From Phycicoccus avicenniae (GTDB lineage Bacteria > Actinomycetota > Actinomycetes > Actinomycetales > Dermatophilaceae), in the NCBI RefSeq assembly GCF_018139485.1, contig NZ_JAGSNF010000009.1, positions 161,071 through 225,070 of the forward strand: a stretch of DNA of 64,000 bases, read 5' to 3'. Made by a program: the position numbers and the translations under genes. This document shows positions 10,101 to 17,484 of this stretch, piece by piece; the stretch's first letter is position 1, and each line of letters starts with the position of its first letter. A model generated the notes under the pieces. It made no database searches and was not told the origin of the DNA. It saw nothing but the letters and a program-made list of their open reading frames with translations.

Positions 10101-10416
10101 CCCCGGCCTGGACGACGTCGAGCTGGTAGGTCTGGGCCGTCTCGCCGGACGGGAAGGCGGCGTCGAGGTGGGCGGCCGGGGCGTTGAGCCGGCCGAAGAG
10201 GCCCGCCCGGTCGTTCGTCACCCAGAGGGTGCCGTCGTTCGCCTCGAGGTGGTCGGTCGTGTACCCCGGACTGCGGGTCGCGACGACGGCGACCGTGCCG
10301 AGGACGAGGGCCACGACCGTGGCGACGACCGTGCCGGTCCGCGGCAGGCGACCCGAGGGCCTCCGGGCGAGCCGACGGCTGAGCGGCGGCCGTGCCGCGG
10401 CTCGCTGTCGCTCCAT
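4195..10416 (-). CDS. giant membrane-anchored Ig-like / fibronectin type III repeat protein
   Basis: 2073 residues. The first ~28 residues are basic and are followed by one hydrophobic segment (about 29-46), so it is probably a type II membrane-anchored surface protein. Residues ~55-370 look like a beta-propeller (repeated Gly-rich blades with W and D). From ~430 to ~1240 a unit of about 100 residues recurs, marked by variants of V-L-x-N-D-x-D-P-x-G at roughly 440, 640, 737, 837, 962, 1052, 1149 and 1239 (cadherin/Ig-like tandem repeats, possibly calcium-binding). Three fibronectin type III domains follow near 1525, 1608 and 1695, with more beta-sandwich to the end. It precedes MoxR-DUF58-transglutaminase-like genes on the same strand. 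A surface scaffold or adhesin is plausible; no catalytic motif was seen. The ATG start at 10416 fits the anchor. Confidence 0.85.
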   Translation of the reverse strand: MERQRAAARPPLSRRLARRPSGRLPRTGTVVATVVALVLGTVAVVATRSPGYTTDHLEANDGTLWVTNDRAGLFGRLNAPAAHLDAAFPSGETAQTYQLDVVQAGGAVLTRDRITGTVAPVDVRSGTLVTDRAVSLPATAPLAVGGTTAVVADPETGEVRASASSTASLAAVDGLSSTTDPVATVPLAPDVTGDALAVDVAAAADGTAWAVGSGGDLVTLSPTGDGRFARDTSSLGGPLQDVRLVVTPDGPVVLDTVGGLLARPDGSRTPVEGEPLDGGVVQEGLARDRVLVATPRSLVEVDLEDGTSRALATGGTGPAAAPVVLDGCAYVVWSGSPGRAATACDGAPAEDVVLDDATTLLSPHLRLNHRSVALNDSASGGVWSLDDGERLDDWEAVAPPSSQETPDDADEPTTVDRSSRPPEAVDDELGARPGRSSVLHVLDNDSNPSGSVLSITRVTDVPEAVGSVAIAPDGQTVQLTLTGTASGAAFEYTIDDGRGNGSTARVVVAARGPQENGAPRLREGYEPEVVTVVNRGSVSLPVVGDWRDPDSDPVAVTAATDGDAPVSITPDGRLRYTAPGEPGPRTVEYVVSDGTAESTGEVRLQVLEAASTATTAATPLPDVGRGEVGTPVVLRPLENDVPGTDPTTPAARLQLAGAVVAPDGTTVETSVEAGTVTVTAGAPGTYLLAYTVRYGDAPFARGAMRVDVRAAADREGRIIAMPDQAVVNGQTATIVDVLANDVDPAGGLLVVQGAETDSSDAVEVAVLRGRWLRIAATRPELRPNPVLVRYTVTNGTGGTASGDVSVLQVPEPADRTPVAVDDVATVRSGDHVSVPVLDNDIDPAGSPLRLSPQVAGAARSGTLPVRGPDGGAVDGDPGAAYVSGSVVRYQAPEVTAQRTVTVEYLVENGTGGRATGTARITVTPPPSAERPNRSPAPAAIEGRVVAGDTITVSVPGSGSDPDGDSTTLVGLASAPTLGRVLSLTPSSVTYQAYPTSGGTDDVTYLLGDRFGKVGTGTVRIAVAPPGDPQPVVAVDDEVTAAPGADVLVDVLANDIQPIGERAVVEPLGDAGTGEGAASLDPDSGTVTVTAPAAEEPRSLRYSIVGASGESSAATLRVRGREGTNLPPVPRNALANPAPRAATVDVDLLAGSVDPDDPGAPLRVTRVFGAPGASVAEGVATLPVTDLPQVLAFEVADAGGAAALGLVHVPAGGSGAPTVRPGSLVQVDRNGTTTLDLEDVALDPAGGPLTLTTTDRLSASPVGSVRVEADGPSRLVVTGLADYVGPAAIAFEVTTGTGPDDAGARRALLTVPVQVGPETPVLRCPQTPVDVVVGGRSRPLSVGALCHVWTADPAAADELRFTGTFEEDVPGLVVERPDDGTLVVRASSAAVPGTSVRLLVTAEGTEAVPSPLTVRVAPAEPPRMAPVTLAGVRAGTTQTVTLDGYLSSQLGDPVFQVLDVQRVSGAATTVRREGPTTLSVTPSREATGRVDLRVTVTDVESATRRDRQTTGTITVQVLGVPDAPGAPVQTGPTLSESARLTWRAPVDNGLPVESYEVAWDGGTQVCDASPCLVTGLRNATPQRFTVRARNAVGYGPPSATSAPVVPDEVPGAPVAPRVLEPRDRTVTVAWDPAPTGGSAVDRYLVTWPGGRAESTSTTVTAGGLDNSVPTPFTVKARNDAGWGPGVTVEGQSAGVPQTPAAPRLEVAELAGGARQAVVASWDGVAPNGPGDTRYALTRSGPGGSVEVCRTTATRCEAPAVDNDGATYTYRLTAANDVVGSPAGPSSSQRAVGTPGEFTGVSAAATGEDRRVRLRFTSPPARDESVTVTCRVSGDPCGEWTLGAEPRAVDEVVAVPANGSTATVTLTATNTGALSSSAQVTSDVVYGPLGAVDVTVLATVGPYVTFSVAVDPAGREADVAVSVDGGVPGTADPPGRTTSRGPWAGQYTVKVGYDRSVQVAASVSRGGQTRDGSAGATTGTATVTVSETDAGSGDGRVTVSLDGASPSTVMTCTIRRGGLGLGDRWEGTVETDAAGDGSRAVPAEELTVGSGRTYDVSCDDTRSPATPVETEWTAP

Positions 10417-10541
10417 GGGTCCCGGTCCTGAGGTCGCTGGGGTCCGCCCGCTCGGATCCCGCGGCCATTGTGACGGATGTCGACTGCTGGGGCCTGGCGG
10501 ACGGCGAAATCGGCGCTGATCGGCCCCGCCGGGGGACGCGG

Positions 10542-10576
10542 GTCCGCCCCGCCCGCGGGACGCGGACGGGGCGGAC
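10542..10576 (-). terminator. hairpin downstream of the PhoX gene
   Basis: A perfect 10-base stem, GTCCGCCCCG at 10542-10551 with CGGGGCGGAC at 10567-10576, and a 15-base loop, starting 21 bases past the PhoX stop. There is no U-tract, as is common in high-GC actinobacteria. Termination is inferred from position. Confidence 0.45.
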
Positions 10577-10597
10577 GGGTGCTCGCTCGGGGGCCGG

Positions 10598-12640
10598 TCA
10601 GGCGCGGTGCACCTGCACGACGCTCGGGCGGGGCCCGCCCCACCGGCCGCCGGAGAGCGACCCGGGGGCGACGTAGTCGGGGAAGTAGGAGTGCTGGTCG
10701 GCCCACGACCCGTCCTCCCCCGGGTGCTGGACGGAGACGAACACCAGGCCGTCCCGGTCGTGGATCACCGGTCCGCAGGTCTCCGCCTCGCGCGGGACGG
10801 CGAGGAACTGCTCGACCTTGCCGCGGTCGGGGCCCTCGAGGGTGACCCGGTGGAGGGCGTCGTCGAGCCCGATCGTCCCCGGCTGCCCGTCGGTGGAGAC
10901 CCAGAGCTGCCCCGTGGAGTCGAAGGCGACGTTGTCCGGGCAGGAGATCGGCGACACCGGCCCGTCGTAGCCGCCGAAGTAGGTCCCGGCGCTGGACTCG
11001 TCGCCGCACACGAGGAGGAGGTTCCAGGTGAAGGTGAGCGACGCCGCGTCGTTCCCCTTCTCGGTGATCTCGATGACGTGGCCCTCGCGGTTGGTGACCC
11101 GCGGGTTGGCCTCGTCGACGCCGGGGTTGGACCCGACCCCGCGGTTCGTGTTGTTCGTCAGCGCGCAGTAGACCTTGCCGGTCACCGGGTTGGGCTCGAT
11201 GTCCTCGGGGCGGTCCATCTTCGTGGCCCCGACCTTGTCGGCGGCCAGGCGGGTGAAGACGAGGACCTCGGCGACGCCCATCCCGGCGACCATCGAGCGG
11301 CCGTCCCGCACGAGCGGCAGCCAGCGGCCGGTGCCGTCGAAGGCACCGTCCGCGGGGAGGTCGCCCGAGCCGTCGATCTCCGACGCCGGGCTGTCCCCCT
11401 CGAACCGGGCGACGTAGAGGTCGCCCTCGGTGAGCAGGGTCTTGTTGTGGGCGCGGGCCTTCTTCCCGTTGCCGGGCTGCATCGTCCTCCGGGAGACGAA
11501 CTTGTAGATGTAGTCGAACCGCTCGTCGTCGCCGGAGTAGGCGACCGCGCGGCCGTCCCGGGCGATCCGGATGCTCGCCCCCTCGTGCTTGAACCGGCCG
11601 AGCGCCGTGTGCTTGACGGGGGTGGAGTCCGGGTCCTCCGGGTCGATCTCGACGATCCAGCCGAACCGGTTGACCTCGTTCTCGTAGCCGGGCTGCCGGG
11701 CGTCGAAACGGGGGTCGACGGTCCACCAGGCGCGCCCGCCCGGGGTGCTCGGGATGCCGTACCGGGCGTTCTCCGGCGTGGCGTTCGCGACGAAGTACTG
11801 GTTGAAGTTCTCCTCGCCGGACAGGACGGTGCCCCAGGGCGTCGTGCCGCCGGCGCAGTTGTTCTGGGTGCCGAGGACGGTGCGGCCGACCGGGTCGTCC
11901 GCGGTCTTCAGCAGGTCGCTGCCCGCGGCGGGACCGGTGAGGGCGAAGGGGGTCTGCACGTGGATGCGGCGGTTGAGCCGCGCGCCGCGGACGTACTCCC
12001 AGGGGCGGCCGGGGGCCTGCCGGCGCAGCTCGACGACGGAGAGCCCGTGGGCGGCCATCGCGACGCGCTTGACGGTGTCGGCGTCCGTCCCGGGCGGGAA
12101 CATGATGCCCTCGTTCGTGTACTCGTGGTTGACGACGGCGACGGCCCGTCGGCCACGGTTGCCGTCGAGCGGCAGGACGTCGAGGTAGTCGCAGTTGTAG
12201 CCGAACTGGCCGAGCTGGGACTCCTCGGTCTGGGCGGTCGGGTCGAACTCGGCGGAGTCGTCGAAGAGCGGGTCGCCCCACCGGACGACCGGGCTCCACG
12301 TCCAGCCCTTCGGGACGGTGACGGCGTCGACGTCGGCCGGGACCGGCGCGACGGGGCTGAAGCGCAGGCCCTTGCCGGTGCCCGCGGGGCGGCCCTTCGC
12401 GGACGCCTCCATCGACGGGGCGAGCGCGATCGCGAGCGCGCCGCCGCCGACCCCACCGAGCATCCGGCGACGGCTGAAGGCCCTGCTCGCGACGTCGCGG
12501 AAGGAGTCGTTGTCGCTCGTGTTGGGGACGTCGTGGGCGCACTGGTTGCCGCACTTGAGCTCGCAGGTGACGGCGGAGCGCTTGCCGCGGGCGTGCACCG
12601 CCATCGGCAGCAGGCGGCGGTTCTCGGGGGCGATGGTCAC
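10598..12640 (-). CDS. PhoX family phosphatase (DUF839), Tat-exported
   Basis: 680 residues with a GTG start and a GGGAGAG ribosome site just upstream. The sequence matches the actinobacterial PhoX/DUF839 family: N-terminal C-x3-C-G-N-x-C-A-H near residues 26-36, then a twin-arginine signal S-R-R-R-M-L-G-G (57-64) followed by a hydrophobic stretch, so Tat-dependent export is expected. The body carries W-G-D-P-L-F-D, V-x-H-E-Y-T-N-E-G and E-D-I-E-P-N motifs of the calcium/iron-dependent PhoX fold, which hydrolyses phosphate monoesters outside the membrane. The Tat signal sits unusually deep (57 residues in), which is typical of this subfamily. It is transcribed alone; no PHO box was identified. 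Family is confident, substrate untested. Confidence 0.88.
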   Translation of the reverse strand: MTIAPENRRLLPMAVHARGKRSAVTCELKCGNQCAHDVPNTSDNDSFRDVASRAFSRRRMLGGVGGGALAIALAPSMEASAKGRPAGTGKGLRFSPVAPVPADVDAVTVPKGWTWSPVVRWGDPLFDDSAEFDPTAQTEESQLGQFGYNCDYLDVLPLDGNRGRRAVAVVNHEYTNEGIMFPPGTDADTVKRVAMAAHGLSVVELRRQAPGRPWEYVRGARLNRRIHVQTPFALTGPAAGSDLLKTADDPVGRTVLGTQNNCAGGTTPWGTVLSGEENFNQYFVANATPENARYGIPSTPGGRAWWTVDPRFDARQPGYENEVNRFGWIVEIDPEDPDSTPVKHTALGRFKHEGASIRIARDGRAVAYSGDDERFDYIYKFVSRRTMQPGNGKKARAHNKTLLTEGDLYVARFEGDSPASEIDGSGDLPADGAFDGTGRWLPLVRDGRSMVAGMGVAEVLVFTRLAADKVGATKMDRPEDIEPNPVTGKVYCALTNNTNRGVGSNPGVDEANPRVTNREGHVIEITEKGNDAASLTFTWNLLLVCGDESSAGTYFGGYDGPVSPISCPDNVAFDSTGQLWVSTDGQPGTIGLDDALHRVTLEGPDRGKVEQFLAVPREAETCGPVIHDRDGLVFVSVQHPGEDGSWADQHSYFPDYVAPGSLSGGRWGGPRPSVVQVHRA

Positions 12641-12681
12641 GGCAGGTCTCTCCCTGGCTGGTCGGTGGTGGTCCGGGAGCG

Positions 12682-12687
12682 AACCTA
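12682..12687 (-). promoter_or_regulatory. candidate -10 hexamer for the PhoX gene
   Basis: On the minus strand this reads TAGGTT (TANNNT consensus), 41 bases before the GTG start, which would leave a leader of about 35 bases carrying the GGGAGAG ribosome site. No convincing -35 was seen. Confidence 0.35.
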
Positions 12688-12809
12688 GGCAGCGCGGGGC
12701 CCGTGCCGGGGGTCCACGGGGCGAACGTCAGGTGACGGTTGGCGGGCGGGCGGGTGACCGGCTCGGAGGGCGCCGGTCAGGGCTCGGCGACGAGTGCGCA
12801 GCGCGCGGG

Positions 12810-13391
12810 TCAGGGCTTGGGCACGAGCCCGCGGGTGACGTCGGAGGCCGTCGCGGCGCGGTGCCCGGCGAACCGGCCGGCGCGCCGCTCGGCGATCGCC
12901 CGACCGGACACCCGCTCGGCGGCGATCCGCTCCTGGAGGGTGATGATGCCGTGGAGCAGGGCCTCCGGACGCGGTGGGCAGCCGGGGACGTAGACGTCGA
13001 CGGGGACGATCTGGTCGACGCCCTTGGTCACCGAGTAGCTGTCCCAGTACGGGCCGCCGGAGTTGCTGCACGCCCCGAAGGAGATGACGTACTTCGGCTC
13101 GGGCATCTGGTCGTACAGGCGCCGGATCGACGGCGCCATCTTGTCCGTCACGGTGCCGGACACGACCATGAGGTCGGCCTGGCGCGGTCCCGGGGCGAAC
13201 GGGATGACCCCGAGCCGGATGAAGTCGTGCCGGCCCATCGACGTCGCGATGAACTCGATGGCGCAGCAGGCGAGCCCGAAGTTGAACACCCACAGCGAGT
13301 ACCGGCGTCCCCAGTTGAGGACGACCCGCACGGGCTTCGGGGCATGCTGCTGCAAGGGCCCGACCCGCGGCGTCGGGAGGTCGACGCTCAT
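12810..13391 (-). CDS. nuoB: NADH-quinone oxidoreductase subunit B, second (orphan) copy
   Basis: 193 residues. All four ligands of the N2 [4Fe-4S] cluster are present: tandem Cys42-Cys43 (F-G-L-A-C-C-A-I-E), Cys108 (F-G-A-C-S) and Cys138 (P-G-C-P-P-R-P-E). It is clearly homologous to but distinct from the nuoB at 31465-32067: the N-terminus, the region around G-R-H-D-F-I-R-L and the C-terminus differ. Its start overlaps the nuoA-like gene upstream (ATGA). No nuoC, nuoD or other subunit genes accompany the pair. Intact cluster ligands argue against decay. It may substitute in an alternative complex I or serve another NiFe-hydrogenase-like module; the role is open. Confidence 0.92.
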   Translation of the reverse strand: MSVDLPTPRVGPLQQHAPKPVRVVLNWGRRYSLWVFNFGLACCAIEFIATSMGRHDFIRLGVIPFAPGPRQADLMVVSGTVTDKMAPSIRRLYDQMPEPKYVISFGACSNSGGPYWDSYSVTKGVDQIVPVDVYVPGCPPRPEALLHGIITLQERIAAERVSGRAIAERRAGRFAGHRAATASDVTRGLVPKP

Positions 13392-13753
13392 CCGAGGTCC
13401 CAGCGCAGCAGGCCACGGCGGGCCGCGTGGACGAGGCCGAGCAGGACGATGCCGACGAAGACGAGCACCTCGACGAGCGAGGCGACGCCGAGGTCGGCGT
13501 CCCGCAGGACGAGCGCCCAGGGGAAGAGGTAGACGGCGTCGACGGCGAAGACGACGTAGAGGAAGGCGAAGGACAGGTAGCGCACCTGGCTCTGCGCCCA
13601 GCCGGAGCCGACCGGGTCGACGCCCGACTCGTACGTGAGCCGCCCCTCGGGCGTCACGGCGCGGGGGGCGAGCATCCGCCGGCCGAGCATCCCCGCGACG
13701 ACGAGGAGCACCCCGGCGGCCGCGACGGCGGCGAGCGCGACGTATCCCTCCAT
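13388..13753 (-). CDS. nuoA: NADH-quinone oxidoreductase subunit A, second (orphan) copy
   Basis: 121 residues, three predicted membrane helices (about 6-24, 58-80, 88-108), and the subunit A signature Y-E-S-G-V-D-P-x-G in the first loop plus a conserved [11 protein letters not shown] segment. It is the same length as the main nuoA (32105-32470) but only moderately similar. The stop overlaps the second nuoB, so the two are translationally coupled. A -10-like TACCCT lies six bases before the ATG, suggesting a leaderless transcript and divergent transcription from rarD. Confidence 0.92.
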   Translation of the reverse strand: MEGYVALAAVAAAGVLLVVAGMLGRRMLAPRAVTPEGRLTYESGVDPVGSGWAQSQVRYLSFAFLYVVFAVDAVYLFPWALVLRDADLGVASLVEVLVFVGIVLLGLVHAARRGLLRWDLG

Positions 13754-13759
13754 GCCGCC

Positions 13760-13765
13760 AGGGTA
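13760..13765 (-). promoter_or_regulatory. -10 hexamer of the orphan nuoA gene (leaderless type)
   Basis: The minus strand reads TACCCT, then six bases, then ATG. This spacing puts the predicted transcript start on the start codon. There is no ribosome site between, consistent with leaderless translation. Confidence 0.5.
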
Positions 13766-13794
13766 GACGGGACGGCGGGCCGGCCGCGCGGCCG

Positions 13795-13800
13795 TACGAT
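13795..13800 (+). promoter_or_regulatory. -10 hexamer of rarD (leaderless type)
   Basis: TACGAT followed by GACCCG and the GTG start at 13807. Spacing is exactly six bases, as in several other genes of this window. It is divergent from the orphan nuoA promoter 30 bases away. Confidence 0.5.
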
Positions 13801-13806
13801 GACCCG

Positions 13807-14778
13807 GTGGTCGCGGAGCGGGTGGTGAGCGCGCCCGCGGCCGACGACCAGGACGTCCGGCGCGGGACGACGTACGGGTTCCTCGCCTACGGCATCTGGG
13901 GCCTGTTCCCGCTCTACTTCGCCGCCCTGGCCCCCGCGGGCGCCTTCGAGGTCCTGTCGCACCGGATCCTGTGGACCCTCGCCTTCTGCGCGCTCGTCCT
14001 CGCCGTCCGCCGCGACGGCGCCTGGGTCCGCCGGGTGGTGCGGGACCGTCGGCTCACCGCCGGCATCACCGTCGCCGGACTGCTCATCGCGACGAACTGG
14101 ACGGTCTACGTCCTCGCGGTGCTCACCGGCCGGACCTACGAGGCCGCTCTCGGGTACTTCCTCAACCCCATCGTCACCGTCGCGCTCGGGGTCGTCGTCC
14201 TCCGCGAGCGGCTGCGTCCGCTGCAGTGGGTCGCCGTGTCGATCGGGGCACTGGCCTCCGTGTGGCTCACCGTCGCCGGCGGCATCATCCCGTGGATCCC
14301 CCTCGCGCTGGCCTTCTCGTTCGCGCTCTACGGGCTGACGAAGAAGCGGGTCGGCGCCTCGCTCACGGCGATGCGCTCGCTCGCCGCCGAGACGGCCGCC
14401 CTCTCCCCCGTCGCCCTCGTCGTGCTCGTCCTGCTGACGACCCGGGGCGAGTCGACGTTCACGACCGACGGCACCGTGCACGCGGGGCTGCTCGTCCTCG
14501 CGGGCGTCGTCACCGCCGTCCCACTCCTGCTCTTCGCGGCGGCCGCCCGTCGGATCCCGCTCGTGACGATCGGGCTGCTCCAGTTCGTCACGCCGGTGCT
14601 CCAGCTGCTCGCCGGGGTGTTCGTCCTCGGGGAGGACGTCTCGGGCCGGCTGTGGGTCGGCTTCGGCATCGTGTGGGTCGCGCTGGCCGTGCTGTCCTAC
14701 GACTCGGTGACGGCCGCGCGGCGGCACCGCCGGGCCCTGCGACGCCGCGACGCGGAGTGCCCCGAGCCGACGGTCTGA
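13807..14778 (+). CDS. rarD: EamA family transporter RarD
   Basis: 323 residues with about ten hydrophobic segments, two EamA-type halves. RarD features visible are the N-terminal G-x-x-Y-G-x-x-A-Y-x-x-W-G-x-x-P-x-Y-F and a central Y-F-L-N-P-I-V segment. RarD proteins are inner-membrane permeases of the drug/metabolite superfamily (named for chloramphenicol sensitivity); the true substrate is generally unknown. The GTG start at 13807 is chosen because a -10 hexamer ends six bases before it and the next candidate loses N-terminal sequence. It stands alone on the plus strand, convergent with the nuo operon across a long inverted repeat. Confidence 0.88.
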   Translation: MVAERVVSAPAADDQDVRRGTTYGFLAYGIWGLFPLYFAALAPAGAFEVLSHRILWTLAFCALVLAVRRDGAWVRRVVRDRRLTAGITVAGLLIATNWTVYVLAVLTGRTYEAALGYFLNPIVTVALGVVVLRERLRPLQWVAVSIGALASVWLTVAGGIIPWIPLALAFSFALYGLTKKRVGASLTAMRSLAAETAALSPVALVVLVLLTTRGESTFTTDGTVHAGLLVLAGVVTAVPLLLFAAAARRIPLVTIGLLQFVTPVLQLLAGVFVLGEDVSGRLWVGFGIVWVALAVLSYDSVTAARRHRRALRRRDAECPEPTV

Positions 14779-14812
14779 CACCCGAGGCCCGACCCCGAGC
14801 GGGAGAAGGGTG

Positions 14813-14878
14813 GTGTCCGCGGAACCCTCCGGATCCGGCGGGAACGCTCCGGATCCGGAGGGTTCTGCGCAGACACCC
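14813..14878. terminator. long inverted repeat between convergent rarD and polyprenyl synthase genes
   Basis: A perfect 17-base inverted repeat (GAACCCTCCGGATCCGG at 14822-14838, its complement at 14849-14865) with a 10-base loop. The arms extend imperfectly outward to GGTGTC at 14813 and GACACC near 14878. It lies between the stops of two converging transcripts, so a bidirectional terminator is the natural reading. The arms also contain a direct repeat, GGAACSCTCCGGATCCGG, twice at a 20-base step. Confidence 0.65.
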
Positions 14879-14908
14879 GCCCCCCGGTCGGCCGACGCGC
14901 GTCAGCCG

Positions 14909-15937
14909 TCAGCCGACGCGGGTGACGACGCCGGAGGCCAAGGCGTGCAGCGCGTCCTTCGCCTCGCTCGGCGGCAGGCCGCTGAGGACGTCCTGGGCGC
15001 GGGTCGCCACGGCGAAGGTGTGCTCGCGGGCGAGCTCCATCGCCGGGTGCGGCCGCAGGAGGGTCAACGCCTCCTCCAGCTCGGCGTCCCCGGACAGGTC
15101 CCCGCGCAGCAGGTCCTGCAGCCGCGCGTCCGCCGGGTCCTGCGACGCCAGGGCGTGCAGCACCGGCAGCGTCCGCTTGCCCTCCCGCAGGTCGGTCCCC
15201 GGCGTCTTGCCGGTCTCGTCGGCGTCGGAGGCGATGTCGATGAGGTCGTCGGCCAGCTGGAAGGCCATCCCGAGCCGCTCGCCGTACTCGCGCAGCGTCT
15301 CGACGGTCTCGGCGTCGCAGCCGCCGAACATCCCCCCGTACCGCGCGGCGGTGGCGATGAGGACACCGGTCTTGTCCTCGAGGACCGACAGGTAGTACGC
15401 GACCGGGTCCTGCCCGTCGGGGCACGGGCGGGCGTCACGGATCTGCCCGGCGCACAGCCGCACGAACGTCCGGGCCTGGATCCGGACCGCGTCGGGACCG
15501 AGGTCGGCGACGATGTCGGAGGCGGTGCCGAAGAGCAGGTCGCCGACGAGGATCGCCGTCGTGTTGCCGTAGAGGGCGTTCGCGCTCGGGGCGCCACGCC
15601 GCACGTCGGCCTCGTCCATGACGTCGTCGTGGTAGAGCGAGGCGAGGTGGGTGAGCTCGACCCCGGCCGCCGCGGCGACGACCGCGTCGTCCGCCCCCGA
15701 CCCGACCTCGGCGGCCAGGAGGGTGAGCAGCGGCCGGAACCGCTTGCCCCCGGCGCGGGTCAGGTGCGAACCGGCCTCGGCGAGGAACGGGTCGTCGTGG
15801 TCGACCCGCTCGGCGATGAGCGTCTCGACCCGCTCGAGTCCCGCCGTGAGCCGCTCGCGCAGCCCGTCGCTCGCCCCGGGCAGCGTGAGCACCGACGGGG
15901 TGCCCCGCTGCGCGGTGCCGCCGCCGTCCGCGGTCAC
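14909..15937 (-). CDS. long-chain all-trans polyprenyl diphosphate synthase
   Basis: 342 residues. The GTG start at 15937 overlaps the nuoN stop (GTGA). Both aspartate-rich motifs are present: D-D-V-M-D at 104-108 and D-D-L-I-D at 230-234, plus G-G-K-R-F-R-P near 63-69. It condenses isopentenyl diphosphate onto an allylic primer. The small Ala at position -5 before the first motif favours a long product such as hepta- to nonaprenyl diphosphate, the side chain attached to menaquinone by MenA (55469-56353). Its position as last gene of the nuo operon ties quinone side-chain supply to complex I. Chain length is inferred. Confidence 0.9.
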   Translation of the reverse strand: MTADGGGTAQRGTPSVLTLPGASDGLRERLTAGLERVETLIAERVDHDDPFLAEAGSHLTRAGGKRFRPLLTLLAAEVGSGADDAVVAAAAGVELTHLASLYHDDVMDEADVRRGAPSANALYGNTTAILVGDLLFGTASDIVADLGPDAVRIQARTFVRLCAGQIRDARPCPDGQDPVAYYLSVLEDKTGVLIATAARYGGMFGGCDAETVETLREYGERLGMAFQLADDLIDIASDADETGKTPGTDLREGKRTLPVLHALASQDPADARLQDLLRGDLSGDAELEEALTLLRPHPAMELAREHTFAVATRAQDVLSGLPPSEAKDALHALASGVVTRVG

Positions 15938-17484
15938 AGCAGGAACGTCGAGGCGTCGCCCGCGATCTGGAGGGCCCAGGACGGGAAGACGCCGGCGACG
16001 ACCGTCACCGCGAGCCCGACGGTGATCGCGACCGTCGACGAGATCGACGGGGTGAGCGCGACGACGCCGTCCGCGGGCTCGGTGAAGTACATGAGGACGA
16101 TGAGCCGGACGTAGACGAACGCCGTGACCGCCGAGGCGAGGACGCCGACGACGACGAGGACGACCCCGGAGGTGCCGGACTCGACGGCCGGCGCGAACGT
16201 CGCGAACTTCGCCGTGAAGCCGGACGTCAGCGGGATGCCCGCGAAGGCCAGCAGGAGGAAGGAGAAGCTGCCCGCGACGACGGGGTGCCGGCGCCCGAGC
16301 CCCGCCCACTGCGACAGGTGCGACGCCTCCGAGCCGTCCTGGCGGACCATCGTGATGATCGCGAACGCGGCGACCGTCGTCGCGCCGTAGGCGAGGAGGT
16401 AGAACATCACGCCCCCGACCGCGGCCTGGGAGAAGGCGAGGACACCGACGAGGATGAAGCCCGCGTGAGCGACCGAGGAGTAGGCGAGCAGCCGCTTGAC
16501 GTCGGTCTGTGTCACGGACAGCACGGCACCGACGACCATCGTGAGGATCGCGATGACGACGACGCCGATCTCCCAGTCCCACCGGTTCGCGCCGACACCG
16601 ACGTAGACGAACCGCAGGATGGCGCCGAACGCGGCGAGCTTGGTGCAGGCCGCCATGAAGCCGGTGACCGGGGTCGGAGCGCCCTGGTAGGCGTCCGGGG
16701 TCCACGAGTGGAACGGCACGGCGCCGACCTTGAAGAGCAGGCCCACGAGGACGAGGACGACACCCGGCAGCAGCAGCCCGTCGAGGGCCCCGGAGCTGCC
16801 CTGGATCGCCGTGGCGATCTGCGCGAGGTCCGAGGAGCCCGAGTAGCCGTAGAGCAGCGCGGCCCCGAAGAGGAAGAACGCGCTGGAGAACGCCCCGAGG
16901 AGGAAGTACTTCAGCGCCGCCTCCTGGGACAGCAGCCGCCGGCGCCGGGCGATGCCGGTCATGATGTACAGCGGCAGCGAGAGGACCTCGAGCGCGACGA
17001 ACATCGTGATGAGGTCGTTCGAGGCGACGAAGACCATCATCCCGAACACCGCGAAGAGGGCGAGCGGGAAGACCTCGGACGTCGCGTAGCCGGCGCGGGT
17101 CGCCGCGTCCTCCTGGGGCGAGCCGGGGGTCGAGGCGCCCATCGGGGTGAAGGCGTCGGAGCCGACCCCACCGAAGCGCTCGGCCATGACGAGCACGCTG
17201 ATGAAGGCGAGCCCGAGCAGGGTGCCCTGGAGGAAGAGGGCGACGCCGTCGATGGCGAGCGAGCCGCCGAACGTCACCGTCCGGTGGCCTGGCCCCTGCC
17301 AGACGAGGACGACGAGGGCGAGCAGCAGTGCCGCCGAGGTGAGCCACACCTGGATGCCGTGGCGGCGGGCGCGCGGCGCGAAGGACTCGACGACGACCCC
17401 GACGAGCCCCGCGACGACGACGACGAGCATCGGCGAGACGGCGGCGTAGTCGACGGACACGGCCTCGTAGGCGGCGGGCATCAC
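15934..17484 (-). CDS. nuoN: NADH-quinone oxidoreductase subunit N
   Basis: 516 residues with about 14 hydrophobic helices, one of the three antiporter-like proton-pumping subunits of complex I. The conserved lysines and the V-G-x-L-F-K-V-G-A-V-P-F-H-x-W-x-P-D segment (helix 7-8 loop) are visible near residue 250, with P-T-P-V-x-G-F immediately after. The start could be GTG at 17484 or ATG at 17481; both overlap the nuoM stop. It is followed by the polyprenyl synthase with a four-base overlap. Confidence 0.96.
   Translation of the reverse strand: MMPAAYEAVSVDYAAVSPMLVVVVAGLVGVVVESFAPRARRHGIQVWLTSAALLLALVVLVWQGPGHRTVTFGGSLAIDGVALFLQGTLLGLAFISVLVMAERFGGVGSDAFTPMGASTPGSPQEDAATRAGYATSEVFPLALFAVFGMMVFVASNDLITMFVALEVLSLPLYIMTGIARRRRLLSQEAALKYFLLGAFSSAFFLFGAALLYGYSGSSDLAQIATAIQGSSGALDGLLLPGVVLVLVGLLFKVGAVPFHSWTPDAYQGAPTPVTGFMAACTKLAAFGAILRFVYVGVGANRWDWEIGVVVIAILTMVVGAVLSVTQTDVKRLLAYSSVAHAGFILVGVLAFSQAAVGGVMFYLLAYGATTVAAFAIITMVRQDGSEASHLSQWAGLGRRHPVVAGSFSFLLLAFAGIPLTSGFTAKFATFAPAVESGTSGVVLVVVGVLASAVTAFVYVRLIVLMYFTEPADGVVALTPSISSTVAITVGLAVTVVAGVFPSWALQIAGDASTFLL

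Noticed and set aside
3883..10431. Open frame of 2182 codons on the plus strand
   Set aside because: It is antisense to the Ig/FN3 gene. Its translation is Arg/Gly/Asp-rich with no domain signal, a codon-phase artefact of high GC.
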